This document shows positions 7,883 through 15,897 of a stretch of DNA of 23,563 nucleotides, piece after piece; within the stretch, counting starts at the first letter, position 1, and each line of letters starts with the position of its first letter. The stretch spans positions 1 through 23,563 of the forward strand of contig QILH01000270.1 in the NCBI GenBank assembly GCA_003233255.1. Reading direction: 5' to 3'. Position numbers and translations under genes: made by a program. The notes beneath the pieces were generated by a model. It was not told the DNA's origin. It saw only the letters and a list, made by a program, of their open reading frames with translations, and ran no database searches. Origin of the DNA: Gammaproteobacteria bacterium (lineage in GTDB: Bacteria > Pseudomonadota > Gammaproteobacteria > UBA6429 > Thiohalophilaceae).

Positions 7883-8089
7883 TCAAAACTTCCCGGTAAT
7901 AATGGCGCTGTTACCGAAACCAACTTCGACCAATAACTGGGCCGACGGACATTTTGTCAGAGGAAAATTTTTTACTATTCAGGTTTTGGGCACATTGATA
8001 TCAATAGCATCTCCCTGTCCAGGGTTGAAAAATACTGCAGGCAGAAATACTGTAAGAACAACGGCGTAAATTGATTTTGTATGTTTCAT
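7883..8089 (-). pseudogene. Tiny secreted protein gene with in-frame TGA
   Basis: An excellent ribosome-binding site (GGGAGGA, 5-7 bases before the ATG at 8089) precedes a 36-codon frame. Its product is a signal peptide (MKHTKSIYAVVLTVFLPAVF) followed by a mature start DAIDINVPKT, ending at TGA (7981-7979). The same frame continues for 31 plausible codons (IVKNFPLTKCPSAQLLVEVG, then FGNSAIITGKF) to a second stop at 7885-7883. The mature start resembles that of the secreted protein at 6205-6717 (ADFTINVP). Most likely a duplicated small secreted protein gene broken by a nonsense mutation. Selenocysteine read-through is a remote alternative, since no SECIS-like hairpin is obvious after the TGA. 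A GGGGC/GCCCC hairpin (7861-7873) follows. Confidence 0.5.
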
Positions 8090-8414
8090 CTCATCCTCCC
8101 GAGGGTGCTGTATCTATTCATACATTATGTATATCTGGAATATCTCTGCTATCCCTGGAATAAGGCATAAGATGATCTTCTTCCTGCATGGCACCGTCGC
8201 GTCAATAAAGGCCTGTCGTTATCTGGTAAGGTGGGTGGTATATGCCACCTACTTTTTAATTCATGATTCGGAGTCGTTGAGTATGGCTGCTCGGATCAGA
8301 CTCCATTGATCGTTCCTTGACCACACAAACTGCGTGTGTTTAGACTCTTGAAATTTAAATACTTGACCATAATAATCAGGATTAGTCATGAATAAAATCA
8401 GGAGGTAACAATCA
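8090..8414. other. Intergenic region with orphan terminator; possible small RNA
   Basis: Between the divergent tiny secreted ORF and tusE-like. It contains a plus-strand intrinsic terminator (8229-8257) with no plus-strand gene upstream for about 3 kb, so a short non-coding transcript of up to about 150 bases could lie here. A 60-residue frame at 8127-8309 runs through the terminator and has no ribosome-binding site, so I do not count it as a gene. Confidence 0.4.
8229..8257 (+). terminator. Rho-independent terminator without upstream gene
   Basis: Stem GTGGGTGG (8231-8238), loop TATATG, CCACCTAC (8245-8252), then TTTTT. Eight base pairs, one of them G-T. On the minus strand it is not followed by a T-tract, so it acts on plus-strand transcripts. 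Confidence 0.65.
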
Positions 8415-8708
8415 ATGACTCTTCCAGAACGTGATGGTGATGGTTATTTGGTGGATATGAGCGGTTGGACTCCGGAAATCGCCAGCGCGATGGCCGAAGC
8501 CGATGGGGTAGAACTTGATGACGAGCAATGGGCGCAGATTCATAAAGCCCGTGAGTATTACGAGGAATACAGCGTGGTGCCGCCGATTCGTAAGTTTTCC
8601 AAATATATAGAGGCCAATCAAAAAGAGATGTTCAAAAAATGGATGACCGGCCCGATGAAACCGATAACGAAGTATGGTGGTCTGCCCAAACCGACGGGCT
8701 GCGTCTAA
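8415..8708 (+). CDS. tusE: TusE/DsrC family sulfur-relay protein
   Basis: A 97-residue protein of the DsrC/TusE family. Family marks are GYLVDMSGWTPEIASAMA near the N-terminus, LDDEQWAQIHKAREYYEEY in the middle, and the C-terminal arm GLPKPTGCV with the catalytic Cys96 penultimate. This Cys carries persulfide sulfur. TusE passes sulfur from TusBCD to MnmA for 2-thiouridine in tRNA; DsrC serves dissimilatory sulfite reductase. Only this one Cys is present; true DsrC usually has a second about ten residues earlier, so a TusE or related role is more likely. A very strong AGGAGGT lies 7-8 bases before the ATG. selO follows 116 bases downstream on the same strand. No tusBCD or dsr genes are in view, so the symbol is tentative. 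Confidence 0.85.
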   Translation: MTLPERDGDGYLVDMSGWTPEIASAMAEADGVELDDEQWAQIHKAREYYEEYSVVPPIRKFSKYIEANQKEMFKKWMTGPMKPITKYGGLPKPTGCV

Positions 8709-8824
8709 CCCCATTTGCCGATGACAGAACAAACGCTCGGTGAACATGTCAGATTTTTTAGTCAGTCATTCTTAAATTTTCGGGAAAAATGTAAATTTAG
8801 AATCCATCAATTTCAGAGATAAAT

Positions 8825-10330
8825 ATGTTTCATATTCCTTTCAATAATCAATACGCCAGCTTAGGCCCGTCATTTTATGTGGAGACGTTACCCTCGCCGG
8901 TGGCGAATCCTACGCTAATTAAATTCAATGAAGACCTTGCTGAAGCATTGGGTATTTCAACCTCTGATTTAGATCCCGACGATCTTGCCACATTTTTTGC
9001 CGGTAATCGCATTGCCGACGGTTCTGTGCCTCTGGCGATGGCGTACGCGGGGCATCAATTTGGTAACTTTGTTCCGCAGTTGGGCGATGGCCGTGCGCTC
9101 TTGCTTGGTGAAGTGGCGAGTCCGGATGGTGACTATTTTGATGTGCAATTAAAAGGTTCCGGGCCCACGGCGTATTCTCGTAATGGCGATGGTCGTGCGG
9201 CATTGGGGCCGGTGTTGCGTGAATATTTGGTCAGCGAGGCGATGGCTACACTGGGAGTGCCCACTACGCGCGCGCTGGCGGCCGTGACGACCGGTGAAGA
9301 TGTAGTTAGAGACCGCTTACTTCCCGGCGGTGTTATAACCCGTGTTGCCAAAAGTTTTGTTCGTGTTGGTACCTTTCAATACTTTGCAGGACGGGGTGAT
9401 CTGGATGCAGTTCGAAAACTGGCGGACTATGTGATCGAACATAATTACCCACAACTGTGCGATGCGCAAAATTCCTATGTTGATTTGTTTAAAGCTGTGG
9501 TAGACGCGCAAGCGGTATTAATTGCGCAGTGGATGCGCCTGGGTTTTATTCACGGCGTAATGAATACCGACAACATGTCCATCGCCGGTGAGACGATTGA
9601 TTATGGCCCCTGTGCCTTTATGGATGAATACAAGCATAACAAAGTGTTTAGCTCCATCGATCGCGATGGGCGTTATGCTTATAACAATCAACCGGCTATC
9701 GGGTTGTGGAATCTGACACGATTAGCCGAATGCATCGCGCCGTTATTTTCACAAGACGAAGACTCTGCGGTCGAAGTGGCGAAAGATATTTTAACGACCT
9801 ACCAACCTGCTTATGAACAGCATTGGCTAGCCAACATGCGCGCCAAATGCGGTTTAACCACAGATGTTGATAAAGCGATAGCGAATGAGGATAAAGTGCT
9901 TATCGAATCGCTGCTGGATATCATGGCTCAACATCAGGCTGATTTTACCCAGACGTTTTTTTACTTATCCCAATCAAAGCTACAATCATCCGAACCAACC
10001 TCAAAACAGGACAGCGCACTGCCTGACTTGTTTGGTCGCGCAACCCAGTTCAATGACTGGTTCAGAAAATGGCGACAGCGCTTAAGTTATGAAACAATAA
10101 GCGAAGAACAACGACAAGCCACTATGCAAGCCGTAAATCCTGTGTATATTTCACGCAATCACCAGATAGAAGCCGCCATTAGGGCAGCGGAAGATCATAA
10201 CGATTTTTCGGTGTTTCATGATTTACTAGAAGTATTACAAAGCCCATATACACAACAAGAAGGCAAAGATAAATACATGCTTCCACCTCAGGCCGATGAG
10301 GTGGTTAAACAAACATATTGTGGGACTTGA
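8825..10330 (+). CDS. selO: Protein adenylyltransferase SelO (YdiU family)
   Basis: A 501-residue SelO/YdiU pseudokinase-fold protein, close to the usual 480-500. It transfers AMP from ATP to Ser/Thr/Tyr of target proteins, linked in E. coli to redox stress. Marks in order: AMAYAGHQFGNFVPQLGDGR (71-90), QLKGSGPTAYSRNGDGRAAL (108-127) with the ATP-binding Lys110, EAMATLGVPTTRAL (138-151), HGVMNTDNMSI (243-253) and the metal-binding DYG at 259-261. The C-terminus is YCGT with Cys499, the position that is selenocysteine in eukaryotic SelO; here a normal TGT codon is used. The start at 8825 has a weak ribosome-binding site but begins the family's normal N-terminus. It lies downstream of tusE-like and 1.7 kb from the selD-mnmH operon. 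Confidence 0.95.
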   Translation: MFHIPFNNQYASLGPSFYVETLPSPVANPTLIKFNEDLAEALGISTSDLDPDDLATFFAGNRIADGSVPLAMAYAGHQFGNFVPQLGDGRALLLGEVASPDGDYFDVQLKGSGPTAYSRNGDGRAALGPVLREYLVSEAMATLGVPTTRALAAVTTGEDVVRDRLLPGGVITRVAKSFVRVGTFQYFAGRGDLDAVRKLADYVIEHNYPQLCDAQNSYVDLFKAVVDAQAVLIAQWMRLGFIHGVMNTDNMSIAGETIDYGPCAFMDEYKHNKVFSSIDRDGRYAYNNQPAIGLWNLTRLAECIAPLFSQDEDSAVEVAKDILTTYQPAYEQHWLANMRAKCGLTTDVDKAIANEDKVLIESLLDIMAQHQADFTQTFFYLSQSKLQSSEPTSKQDSALPDLFGRATQFNDWFRKWRQRLSYETISEEQRQATMQAVNPVYISRNHQIEAAIRAAEDHNDFSVFHDLLEVLQSPYTQQEGKDKYMLPPQADEVVKQTYCGT

Positions 10331-10739
10331 AAATAAAATACTCAATGAGCGACAAGGAAGGCAGGTTTACAAATTGGTTTCCACGCAGCTTATTACTTTT
10401 GATCTCTTTTCGTGGGAATTCCTTAGGGGTCGGTTCAGGCTGAACACCCCGATGTAATTTAAATATTAGTAAGACGCTGATTTATGTAATCCGATATCGC
10501 GCTAAAATGTAAGCAGCATGTTTATAATAAAAGTGCGGGTATTATTTTTTTGGTGAATTAATTTCGCGTACATTTGAATTTTTTAATATCTGTTGTTGAC
10601 ACAATACTTATTAAGAAAAATTAAATAGGGTGGTCTGCCAGTTTGTCACTTTTCAGGTGTGAACTATTACCTCCAAATAGTGCATTATTTTGTTAGAATT
10701 AACTATTGTGTAATCACACTACATTCAGGACGAATAACC
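10331..10739. other. Intergenic region after selO with hairpin and promoter candidate
   Basis: No gene seen. It holds a bulged hairpin at 10426-10450 (GGGGT, CG bulge, GTTC AGGCT GAAC, ACCCC; no T-tract) and a CCACG/CGTGG pair at 10381-10415. A -35-like TTGACA lies at 10596-10601. Confidence 0.4.
10596..10626 (+). promoter_or_regulatory. Candidate sigma-70 promoter of the endonuclease gene
   Basis: A consensus TTGACA at 10596-10601 is followed by TTAAAT at 10621-10626 (4 of 6 bases, 19-base spacing, longer than ideal). It would leave a leader of about 105 bases before the ATG at 10740. Confidence 0.35.
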
Positions 10740-11471
10740 ATGGCAGAAGTTCCCAGTTTAAGACGAGAAACACGCTACGGTATCCCCGCTGCAGATCAGA
10801 TTCTATTTAATCGATATTATCTTGTTGGGTATTCCTACTATTTCCGACAAGCGAAATGGGCGCTGGAAATTATTAGTTCGGATCGACCCTATGTAGCAGC
10901 CGAAAAAGTAAAAAGGCTGGATAATTTTCGGCCAGATTTTCGGGTGCCCGAAGCTTTTCGTGCCGATTTAGTGGATTATACTAATTCTGGGTTTGATCGT
11001 GGTCATCTAGTCGCCAGTGCCAATAAACTGGAAACAGGCCTGCAGAATAGCGAAACATTTTTATTATCGAATATGTCTCCACAGGCACCTAACTTCAATC
11101 AACAGATCTGGCGTAATCTTGAAACGGCCGTCAGAGAGCTGGATGCGAGAAAAAACATTTTGGAAACCTTTGTGATCAGCGGTCCTATATTTGATTTTGA
11201 CAAGAAAGTTAAAAGTATTGGTACTGAAGATGACAATGGTGTCTCCATACCCATACCGCCGGCTTATTTTAAATCAATACTCACTGAGAATAATCGTGGC
11301 AGCTTAAAAATGTGGTCGTTTATTATTCCTAATCAGGGCAGCAGCAAGCCATTGGAAGATTTTCAGGTCTCTACCACGCAAGTTGAGCAATATGCAGGTA
11401 TTGAGCTTTGGGAGCGTTTAGTTGGCACGAAGATGGAAAAAGAAAAACGGAAAATAAGAAAAATGTGGTAA
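10740..11471 (+). CDS. DNA/RNA non-specific endonuclease (NUC1/EndoG family)
   Basis: About 243 residues from the ATG at 10740. The His-Me finger motif is DRGHLVASAN (residues 86-95) with the general-base His89, followed by NMSPQAPNFNQQIW (111-124), whose Asn binds the catalytic metal, as in Serratia nuclease and EndoG. It cleaves DNA and RNA without sequence preference. Unlike the secreted Serratia enzyme it has no signal peptide from this start; the frame stays open upstream to 10659, but the added 27 residues are not a convincing signal peptide. AGGA about 10 bases upstream supports 10740. No immunity or inhibitor gene is next to it, so location and control are unclear. The C-terminus is basic (KEKRKIRKMW). 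Confidence 0.88.
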   Translation: MAEVPSLRRETRYGIPAADQILFNRYYLVGYSYYFRQAKWALEIISSDRPYVAAEKVKRLDNFRPDFRVPEAFRADLVDYTNSGFDRGHLVASANKLETGLQNSETFLLSNMSPQAPNFNQQIWRNLETAVRELDARKNILETFVISGPIFDFDKKVKSIGTEDDNGVSIPIPPAYFKSILTENNRGSLKMWSFIIPNQGSSKPLEDFQVSTTQVEQYAGIELWERLVGTKMEKEKRKIRKMW

Positions 11472-11985
11472 AGAAATGCAACTTATATTTGAGATTACCA
11501 TTTTTGATGTAGAACCAGATACAGTCTGAGTCATTTAGAACCCACTCCAATTTGACAGATTCTCAAATATAAATATATTAGGTGGACTAAATAAGAATCA
11601 GCATGCTGATCCTTTTAAATGAGATACGCGTAAATACGATGGTAGATTTTCCGTCACTGGGTAATTTTATCTGTTGTGAAGAGGATATGACCATCATACT
11701 CCCGCAACCCCATCAAGCCATCAGATTAGTGGGAAAAGGCATAAAATTAGATTTTTTCATTGCCAGAGCCATAATGTTTTTCAAGTTGTCGATATTATTG
11801 TATTCAGATGCTATCTGGAACTAATTATGTAAAAAAATGGCGAGTCATATTTCATATTTCATATTTCATATTTCATATTTCATATAGAGTCACATCGATT
11901 TCTGAGGCGCTTGATTATGTAATACATGATGAACGAGGGTTGATGTTAGCCAGGACAGGATTATGCTATCTTTTAATAAATATAT
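11472..11985. other. AT-rich intergenic region with 7-bp microsatellite
   Basis: Between the convergent endonuclease and mnmH genes. Frames at 11603-11824 (+) and 11808-12044 (+) lack a ribosome-binding site and family resemblance; the second is largely the microsatellite and the antisense of mnmH. No terminator stands out. Confidence 0.45.
11845..11885 (+). repeat. Simple repeat (TCATATT), 5.9 copies
   Basis: Five perfect TCATATT units plus TCATAT, 41 bases with no mismatch. A tract of this kind can change length by slippage. It lies about 100 bases past the 3' end of mnmH and is not in a supported gene. Confidence 0.9.
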
Positions 11986-13107
11986 TCATTTTATTCGACA
12001 TTCTTGTGTTAAATAATCAAATATTTCATTTTTTTTTCCTTTAAAAACAACCCGTTCCTGTTTTTTAGCAAGCTGGTAGTCATACATGGGATCATAATAT
12101 TCAACGAGCAATATTTTGATCCACTCTTTATGTGACTCTATGTTGCCTGATAGTTGTTGTTTAATAGCAGCGGTCAACAATATTTTTAGTTCTTTATGAC
12201 GAACACCACCTAGCCGACGGTGAATGGTATCAATAGAATTTAATAATTGTTTCGCCCAGCGTTGTACACCTTGTTCTTCAGCATAAAATAATTTATGTTC
12301 GGCCAGGGACTCAATAATATATTCCTGGAAGGTAATATCGATTCTTTCTTCGATGCTGGCTTCTAGAAGTACAATAGGCGAGCTCTGCATTTTTTTAAAT
12401 AGACTTTTTGGGAGGCTTCGTGAGCCAATATTGTTGCCTTCATCTTCCAGAACTATTTTTTTATGGCCCTGATGAAGGAATTTAAGAAGTTCTATGGATA
12501 AAATATTTTCAATATTAATTTGAGGCGGTTGGGCCGTGACATGTTTTCCAAAGACGGAACCGCGGTGATGGAATATTCCTTCAAGATCAATCTGTTGTTT
12601 TATTCTATTTAAGAAAAGAGTTTTTCCTATACCCGTTCGTCCGCTCAATATGACAGGTTCTATACGGTGTGATGATATGTCGAGTTCATCTAGTAAAAAA
12701 CGACGTATGGCTTTATAACCGCCTTTAATCCTGGGGTATAAAATTCCTGTTTTTTCATAAACCCATTGTTGTGATATTTTTGAGCGCACACCGCCTCGAA
12801 AGCAATAGAGTACGCCGTGTGGATGTTGCTTTATAAATTTCGCCCATTGTTCAATACGTCTATATTTTATTTCGCCCTGTACAAGTTGTTGGCCAAGTTT
12901 TATCGCTTCATTCTGACCGGAATTTTTATATTTTATACCAACCTTGGTTCGTTCCTGATCATTCATCAGTGGAATATTTTCAGAAAAAGGGAAGGCGCCC
13001 TGGTTAAATTCTATTGGCGCACGCACATCCAATAAAGGTGTATTGTTTAAAAATAATGAACGGTAGTCATCAAATAAAGGAAGTTCGGGTGACAGTTTGA
13101 GTGGCAT
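11986..13107 (-). CDS. mnmH: tRNA 2-selenouridine synthase MnmH (SelU)
   Basis: A 373-residue protein of the usual length. It has an N-terminal rhodanese domain (LLDVRAPIEF at 25-34; catalytic loop YCFRGGVRS with Cys102) and a C-terminal P-loop domain (Walker A GRTGIGKT, 156-163). The enzyme replaces the sulfur of 2-thiouridine at the wobble base of Lys, Glu and Gln tRNAs with selenium, through a geranylated intermediate, using selenophosphate from SelD. selD lies directly upstream with a 4-base gap, and there is no clear separate ribosome-binding site, so translation is probably coupled. The C-terminal region is unusually Lys/Ile-rich, in keeping with the AT-rich surroundings. Confidence 0.95.
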   Translation of the reverse strand: MPLKLSPELPLFDDYRSLFLNNTPLLDVRAPIEFNQGAFPFSENIPLMNDQERTKVGIKYKNSGQNEAIKLGQQLVQGEIKYRRIEQWAKFIKQHPHGVLYCFRGGVRSKISQQWVYEKTGILYPRIKGGYKAIRRFLLDELDISSHRIEPVILSGRTGIGKTLFLNRIKQQIDLEGIFHHRGSVFGKHVTAQPPQINIENILSIELLKFLHQGHKKIVLEDEGNNIGSRSLPKSLFKKMQSSPIVLLEASIEERIDITFQEYIIESLAEHKLFYAEEQGVQRWAKQLLNSIDTIHRRLGGVRHKELKILLTAAIKQQLSGNIESHKEWIKILLVEYYDPMYDYQLAKKQERVVFKGKKNEIFDYLTQECRIK

Positions 13108-13111
13108 TGTG

Positions 13112-14152
13112 TCAAATAATTTTTATTAATGTTGGTAGTGTTCCAGTGGTTTCGCATAACTCACCCAAAGGCTTTAAATCCAGATCAAATTCTTTTACTC
13201 GGTTAATAAAATCATTGCGGTGACTTTTATTGACCGCCACTAACAACCCCCCCGACGTTTGTGGGTCACAGAGTACTTTTTTCTGCATATCCGTCATATC
13301 ACTTAATTGATGCCGGTAACTATCAAAGTTGCGTTGCGCACCACCGGGGGAGCAACCAGATGTAATATAATGTTCTATTTCAGGTAATTTCGGTACGGCC
13401 TGATAATCTACCACTGCACGCACATTGCTGCCTTCACATATTTCAGCAAGATGCCCCAATAGGCCAAAGCCGGTCACATCGGTCATGGCCGTAACGTAAG
13501 GCAGTTTAGCGAATTCGGCACCGTGTACATTAAGCTGCAGCATGGTTTCAATGGCAATGCGGGAATGTTCTTTTTTCAGACACTTGTTTTTTTCGGCAGT
13601 GGTCAAGATACCAATGCCCAGGGGTTTGGTAAGAAATAGATCGCAATTTGCGGTGGCCTGGCTATTGCGTTTTATATGTGCATTTTCTACCTGACCGGTA
13701 ACCGCTAGACCAAAGATAGGTTCAGGTGCATCGATGGAGTGTCCTCCGGCCAAAGCAATACCCGCCAATTTGCAGGCATGTCGTCCGCCTTCAATTACCT
13801 GAGCAGCAATTTCAACACTTAGTTTTTTTATCGGCCAACCAAAGATGGCGATAGCCATTAAGGGCGTGCCGCCCATAGCGTAGATATCACTAATGGCATT
13901 AGTGGCCGCGATTTGCCCAAATTCAAACGGATCGTCGACAATGGGCATAAAAAAATCGGTTGTGCTTATTACGGAGGAACCGTTACCTAAATTGTATATT
14001 GCGGCATCGTCTCTGGTTTCATTACCCACCATTAAACGCGGATCATAAAATGGCGGAGCTGAGGTTTTAAGAATTTCTTCCAGTACACCGGGAGAAATTT
14101 TGCAACCGCACCCGGCGCCATGACTATATTCGGTAAGTTTTACTTGTGACAC
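13112..14152 (-). CDS. selD: Selenide, water dikinase SelD
   Basis: A 346-residue selenophosphate synthetase, which makes selenophosphate, AMP and phosphate from selenide and ATP. The N-terminal active-site loop is HGAGCGCKISPGVL (11-24): Cys15 and Lys18 correspond to the essential Cys17 and Lys20 of the E. coli enzyme. The position that is selenocysteine in some SelD proteins is Cys here. Other marks are NETRDDAAIY, the Gly-rich DVTGFGLLGHL, and CDPQTSGGLL near the C-terminus. The start codon is GTG (14152-14150), fixed by family length, with a weak ribosome-binding site. First gene of the selD-mnmH operon. No selA or selB is in view, so its product may serve only tRNA modification, though those genes could lie elsewhere. 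Confidence 0.97.
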   Translation of the reverse strand: MSQVKLTEYSHGAGCGCKISPGVLEEILKTSAPPFYDPRLMVGNETRDDAAIYNLGNGSSVISTTDFFMPIVDDPFEFGQIAATNAISDIYAMGGTPLMAIAIFGWPIKKLSVEIAAQVIEGGRHACKLAGIALAGGHSIDAPEPIFGLAVTGQVENAHIKRNSQATANCDLFLTKPLGIGILTTAEKNKCLKKEHSRIAIETMLQLNVHGAEFAKLPYVTAMTDVTGFGLLGHLAEICEGSNVRAVVDYQAVPKLPEIEHYITSGCSPGGAQRNFDSYRHQLSDMTDMQKKVLCDPQTSGGLLVAVNKSHRNDFINRVKEFDLDLKPLGELCETTGTLPTLIKII

Positions 14153-14551
14153 TTTAGTTTATCTTGGGCTAAAAGAAAATGAGTATACTCTGATTTTTAA
14201 TACGTGGGGGGAATATCGGGCATCTTAATTATCGTAAATTTCAGAGGTATCCATACATATGGACATCAAGAGCTATGAACAATTTTATTATCGGGGGTTT
14301 TGATGGGGATCATGATGCTTCAGCAATAAGACGCAGTATATTGCGTTACAAAAAATAATAGTACAGCCATGCGGATATCTTTTCGCTGGAAATTAACCGA
14401 ACAAAGATAACAATACAAGGTTGATTTTTCATATAAATTATCACAATACAACAGAAAAACTTAACAAAATACAATGCAGCTTGCATCAATTGAGTAGCAA
14501 ATTTGCTATATTTAGATTGCTCACAATTAATTAAAAATCCATGGTGCAACT
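14153..14551. other. Intergenic region between divergent selD and a secreted protein gene
   Basis: AT-rich; it should hold promoters for both genes. A palindrome GAGTATACTC lies near 14190, about 40 bases before selD, and could be an operator. A 27-codon plus-strand frame at 14275-14358 (MNNFIIGGFDGDHDASAIRR...) has only a weak ribosome-binding site and is uncertain. A minus-strand frame at 14346-14549 is not supported. Confidence 0.35.
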
Positions 14552-15046
14552 ATGAAAAGTTTTGTCTTGTTTATAATTAGTTTGTCAATGATTCCTGTTG
14601 CCTTGAGTGCAGGAAAAAGCACAACGCTACGCATCATTGCCAAAGAACCTGTCACGATGATGGATCTTGGAATTTTAAAAATGAATGCGAGTTTAAGCAG
14701 GATAAAACAAAAAGGTCTAAGTGGCTCAACAATACGTGCAAAATATAATGCCAAAGCTGGAACAATTGATATAAAAATTAGTAGGCCCGTCAAAAAAGCC
14801 AGCAAGGCCCAGTGTAAAAAAATAATAAGGAATACAAAAAAAATATTTTTAAGAAATCATGGTAAAAAGAAAGTGTCGAACATCCATCACTACTTTCAAC
14901 ATGAAGGAACTAATTACACCAAACGAATCAACTGGAACGATCTATCCAATCATGTAGTAATAACGGCAATAGCGATAACCAGGAAGAACTATCAAAATAG
15001 CGTTTACTGTCAAAGTAAACTTATGAAGAAGAAAGTAACGTACTAA
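14552..15046 (+). CDS. Secreted basic protein of unknown function (164 aa)
   Basis: A 164-residue exported protein with a clear signal peptide (MKSFVLFIISLSMIPVALSA, cut near 20). The mature part begins GKSTTLRIIAKEPVTMMDLG and is strongly basic (many Lys). Two cysteines (AQCKK near 90; VYCQS near 152) may form one disulfide. I recall similar small periplasmic proteins starting with 'TIRI..KEPVTM.D.G' in other gammaproteobacteria, but know no function. Its neighbour on the minus strand converges on it; an imperfect palindrome at 15045-15069 lies between the two stops. Confidence 0.65.
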   Translation: MKSFVLFIISLSMIPVALSAGKSTTLRIIAKEPVTMMDLGILKMNASLSRIKQKGLSGSTIRAKYNAKAGTIDIKISRPVKKASKAQCKKIIRNTKKIFLRNHGKKKVSNIHHYFQHEGTNYTKRINWNDLSNHVVITAIAITRKNYQNSVYCQSKLMKKKVTY

Positions 15047-15069
15047 ATTTAATCTGGCAGATTTAAATC
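15045..15069. terminator. Possible bidirectional terminator (AT-rich palindrome)
   Basis: AAATTTAATCT, GGC, AGATTTAAAT: an imperfect palindrome between two convergent genes. The stem is AT-rich and there is no strong T-tract, so this is tentative. Confidence 0.35.
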
Positions 15070-15099
15070 ATGGATACATTTATTTTTAATATCGAACCG

Positions 15100-15897
15100 C
15101 TAACTTAGTTCTGTTTTCTCTTTAGATAGTTCAATAATTCTGTCATTACCTGAAACAATTGTTCTGGCCATATCCTGTATCAATTTTTGAACGATATCGG
15201 GGCGGGTGTCGAGTATGCTACGAAAATTTTCGCTTTTAGCGACCAGGGTATCGCAATCTGAAGTTGCAACAATGGTGGCGGTGCGTGTAGTGTTGGTTAA
15301 TGCCGCAATGGCACCGAATATTTCATCCTTATCAATTTGTCCCACCTCTTCGTTATTGCTCATCACTTTGGCCGAGCCATTTAAAAGTGTGAAGACTTCG
15401 TCACCTTCGGTGTTTTCTTTAATAATAATGTCATCTTTTTTATATTGTCGAGATTCAGGAAGGTAGTCGGTATCTTGTCGACTGAAGTAACACATGAGTA
15501 ATTGATAACTTTGACTCAGGCAGGACAGGTACTGGTTCCAGATAAGGAATTTAGATTTATTGGCGGCTATGTGATCGATAAATTGCTGTCCATCATATTC
15601 ATCAGCGGTGACGGCAAAGTGATTATCGTATGTGGTTAGTTTGGGGTGCGATAGTGCGTCGGCATTAACCAGGTCGCCTTTTTCATAGAAAACAATAATT
15701 TGCCCATCAAAATTCTCATAGATATCGCCATCCTTAATGAGGTAGATAGAGCCGGATTGTGGCTCAAGCGGGTTTTCTGCGTCGATGATTCTATCGTGCG
15801 TTTTAACCGGGCAGTCTTCCAATAGGTCAGGGACGAGAGACTGACATTCCTGCCATAAGGCTTCACAACTTTCGGGCACTATCAGATTATGATACAT
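15100..15897 (-). CDS. Cyclic nucleotide-binding domain protein, no output domain
   Basis: About 265 residues from the ATG at 15897 (MYHNLIVPES); the frame is open to a TTG at 15927, which I judge less likely. Residues about 151-240 form a cNMP-binding jelly roll: KKDDIIIKENTEGDEVFTLL, GSAKVMSN, then FGAIAALTNTTRTATIVATS, as in CRP and protein kinase A regulatory subunits. The phosphate-binding cassette has the Arg (RTAT), but the Glu normally found in FGE is Ala (FGA), so nucleotide binding may be altered or lost. The N-terminal half (DRIIDAENPLEPQSGSIYLI, KDGDIYENFDGQ) looks like a second, decayed copy. There is no helix-turn-helix, so it is not a CRP-type repressor or activator as it stands. 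It may bind a partner. Confidence 0.8.
   Translation of the reverse strand: MYHNLIVPESCEALWQECQSLVPDLLEDCPVKTHDRIIDAENPLEPQSGSIYLIKDGDIYENFDGQIIVFYEKGDLVNADALSHPKLTTYDNHFAVTADEYDGQQFIDHIAANKSKFLIWNQYLSCLSQSYQLLMCYFSRQDTDYLPESRQYKKDDIIIKENTEGDEVFTLLNGSAKVMSNNEEVGQIDKDEIFGAIAALTNTTRTATIVATSDCDTLVAKSENFRSILDTRPDIVQKLIQDMARTIVSGNDRIIELSKEKTELS

Noticed and set aside
8127..8309. Plus-strand 60-residue frame
   Set aside because: It has no ribosome-binding site and runs straight through the intrinsic terminator at 8229-8257.
8825..10330. SelO as a selenoprotein
   Set aside because: The C-terminal position is a normal Cys codon (TGT) and the stop is three codons later, so no UGA recoding is needed.
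11845..11885. CRISPR-like array
   Set aside because: The unit is 7 bases with no spacers; it is a plain microsatellite.
11603..12044. Two plus-strand frames between the endonuclease and mnmH
   Set aside because: No ribosome-binding site or family resemblance; the second is built from the 7-bp repeat and the antisense of mnmH.
14346..14549. Minus-strand 67-residue frame before the secreted protein gene
   Set aside because: AT-rich, Phe/Ile-heavy composition typical of random frames, and it covers the expected promoter of the gene at 14552.
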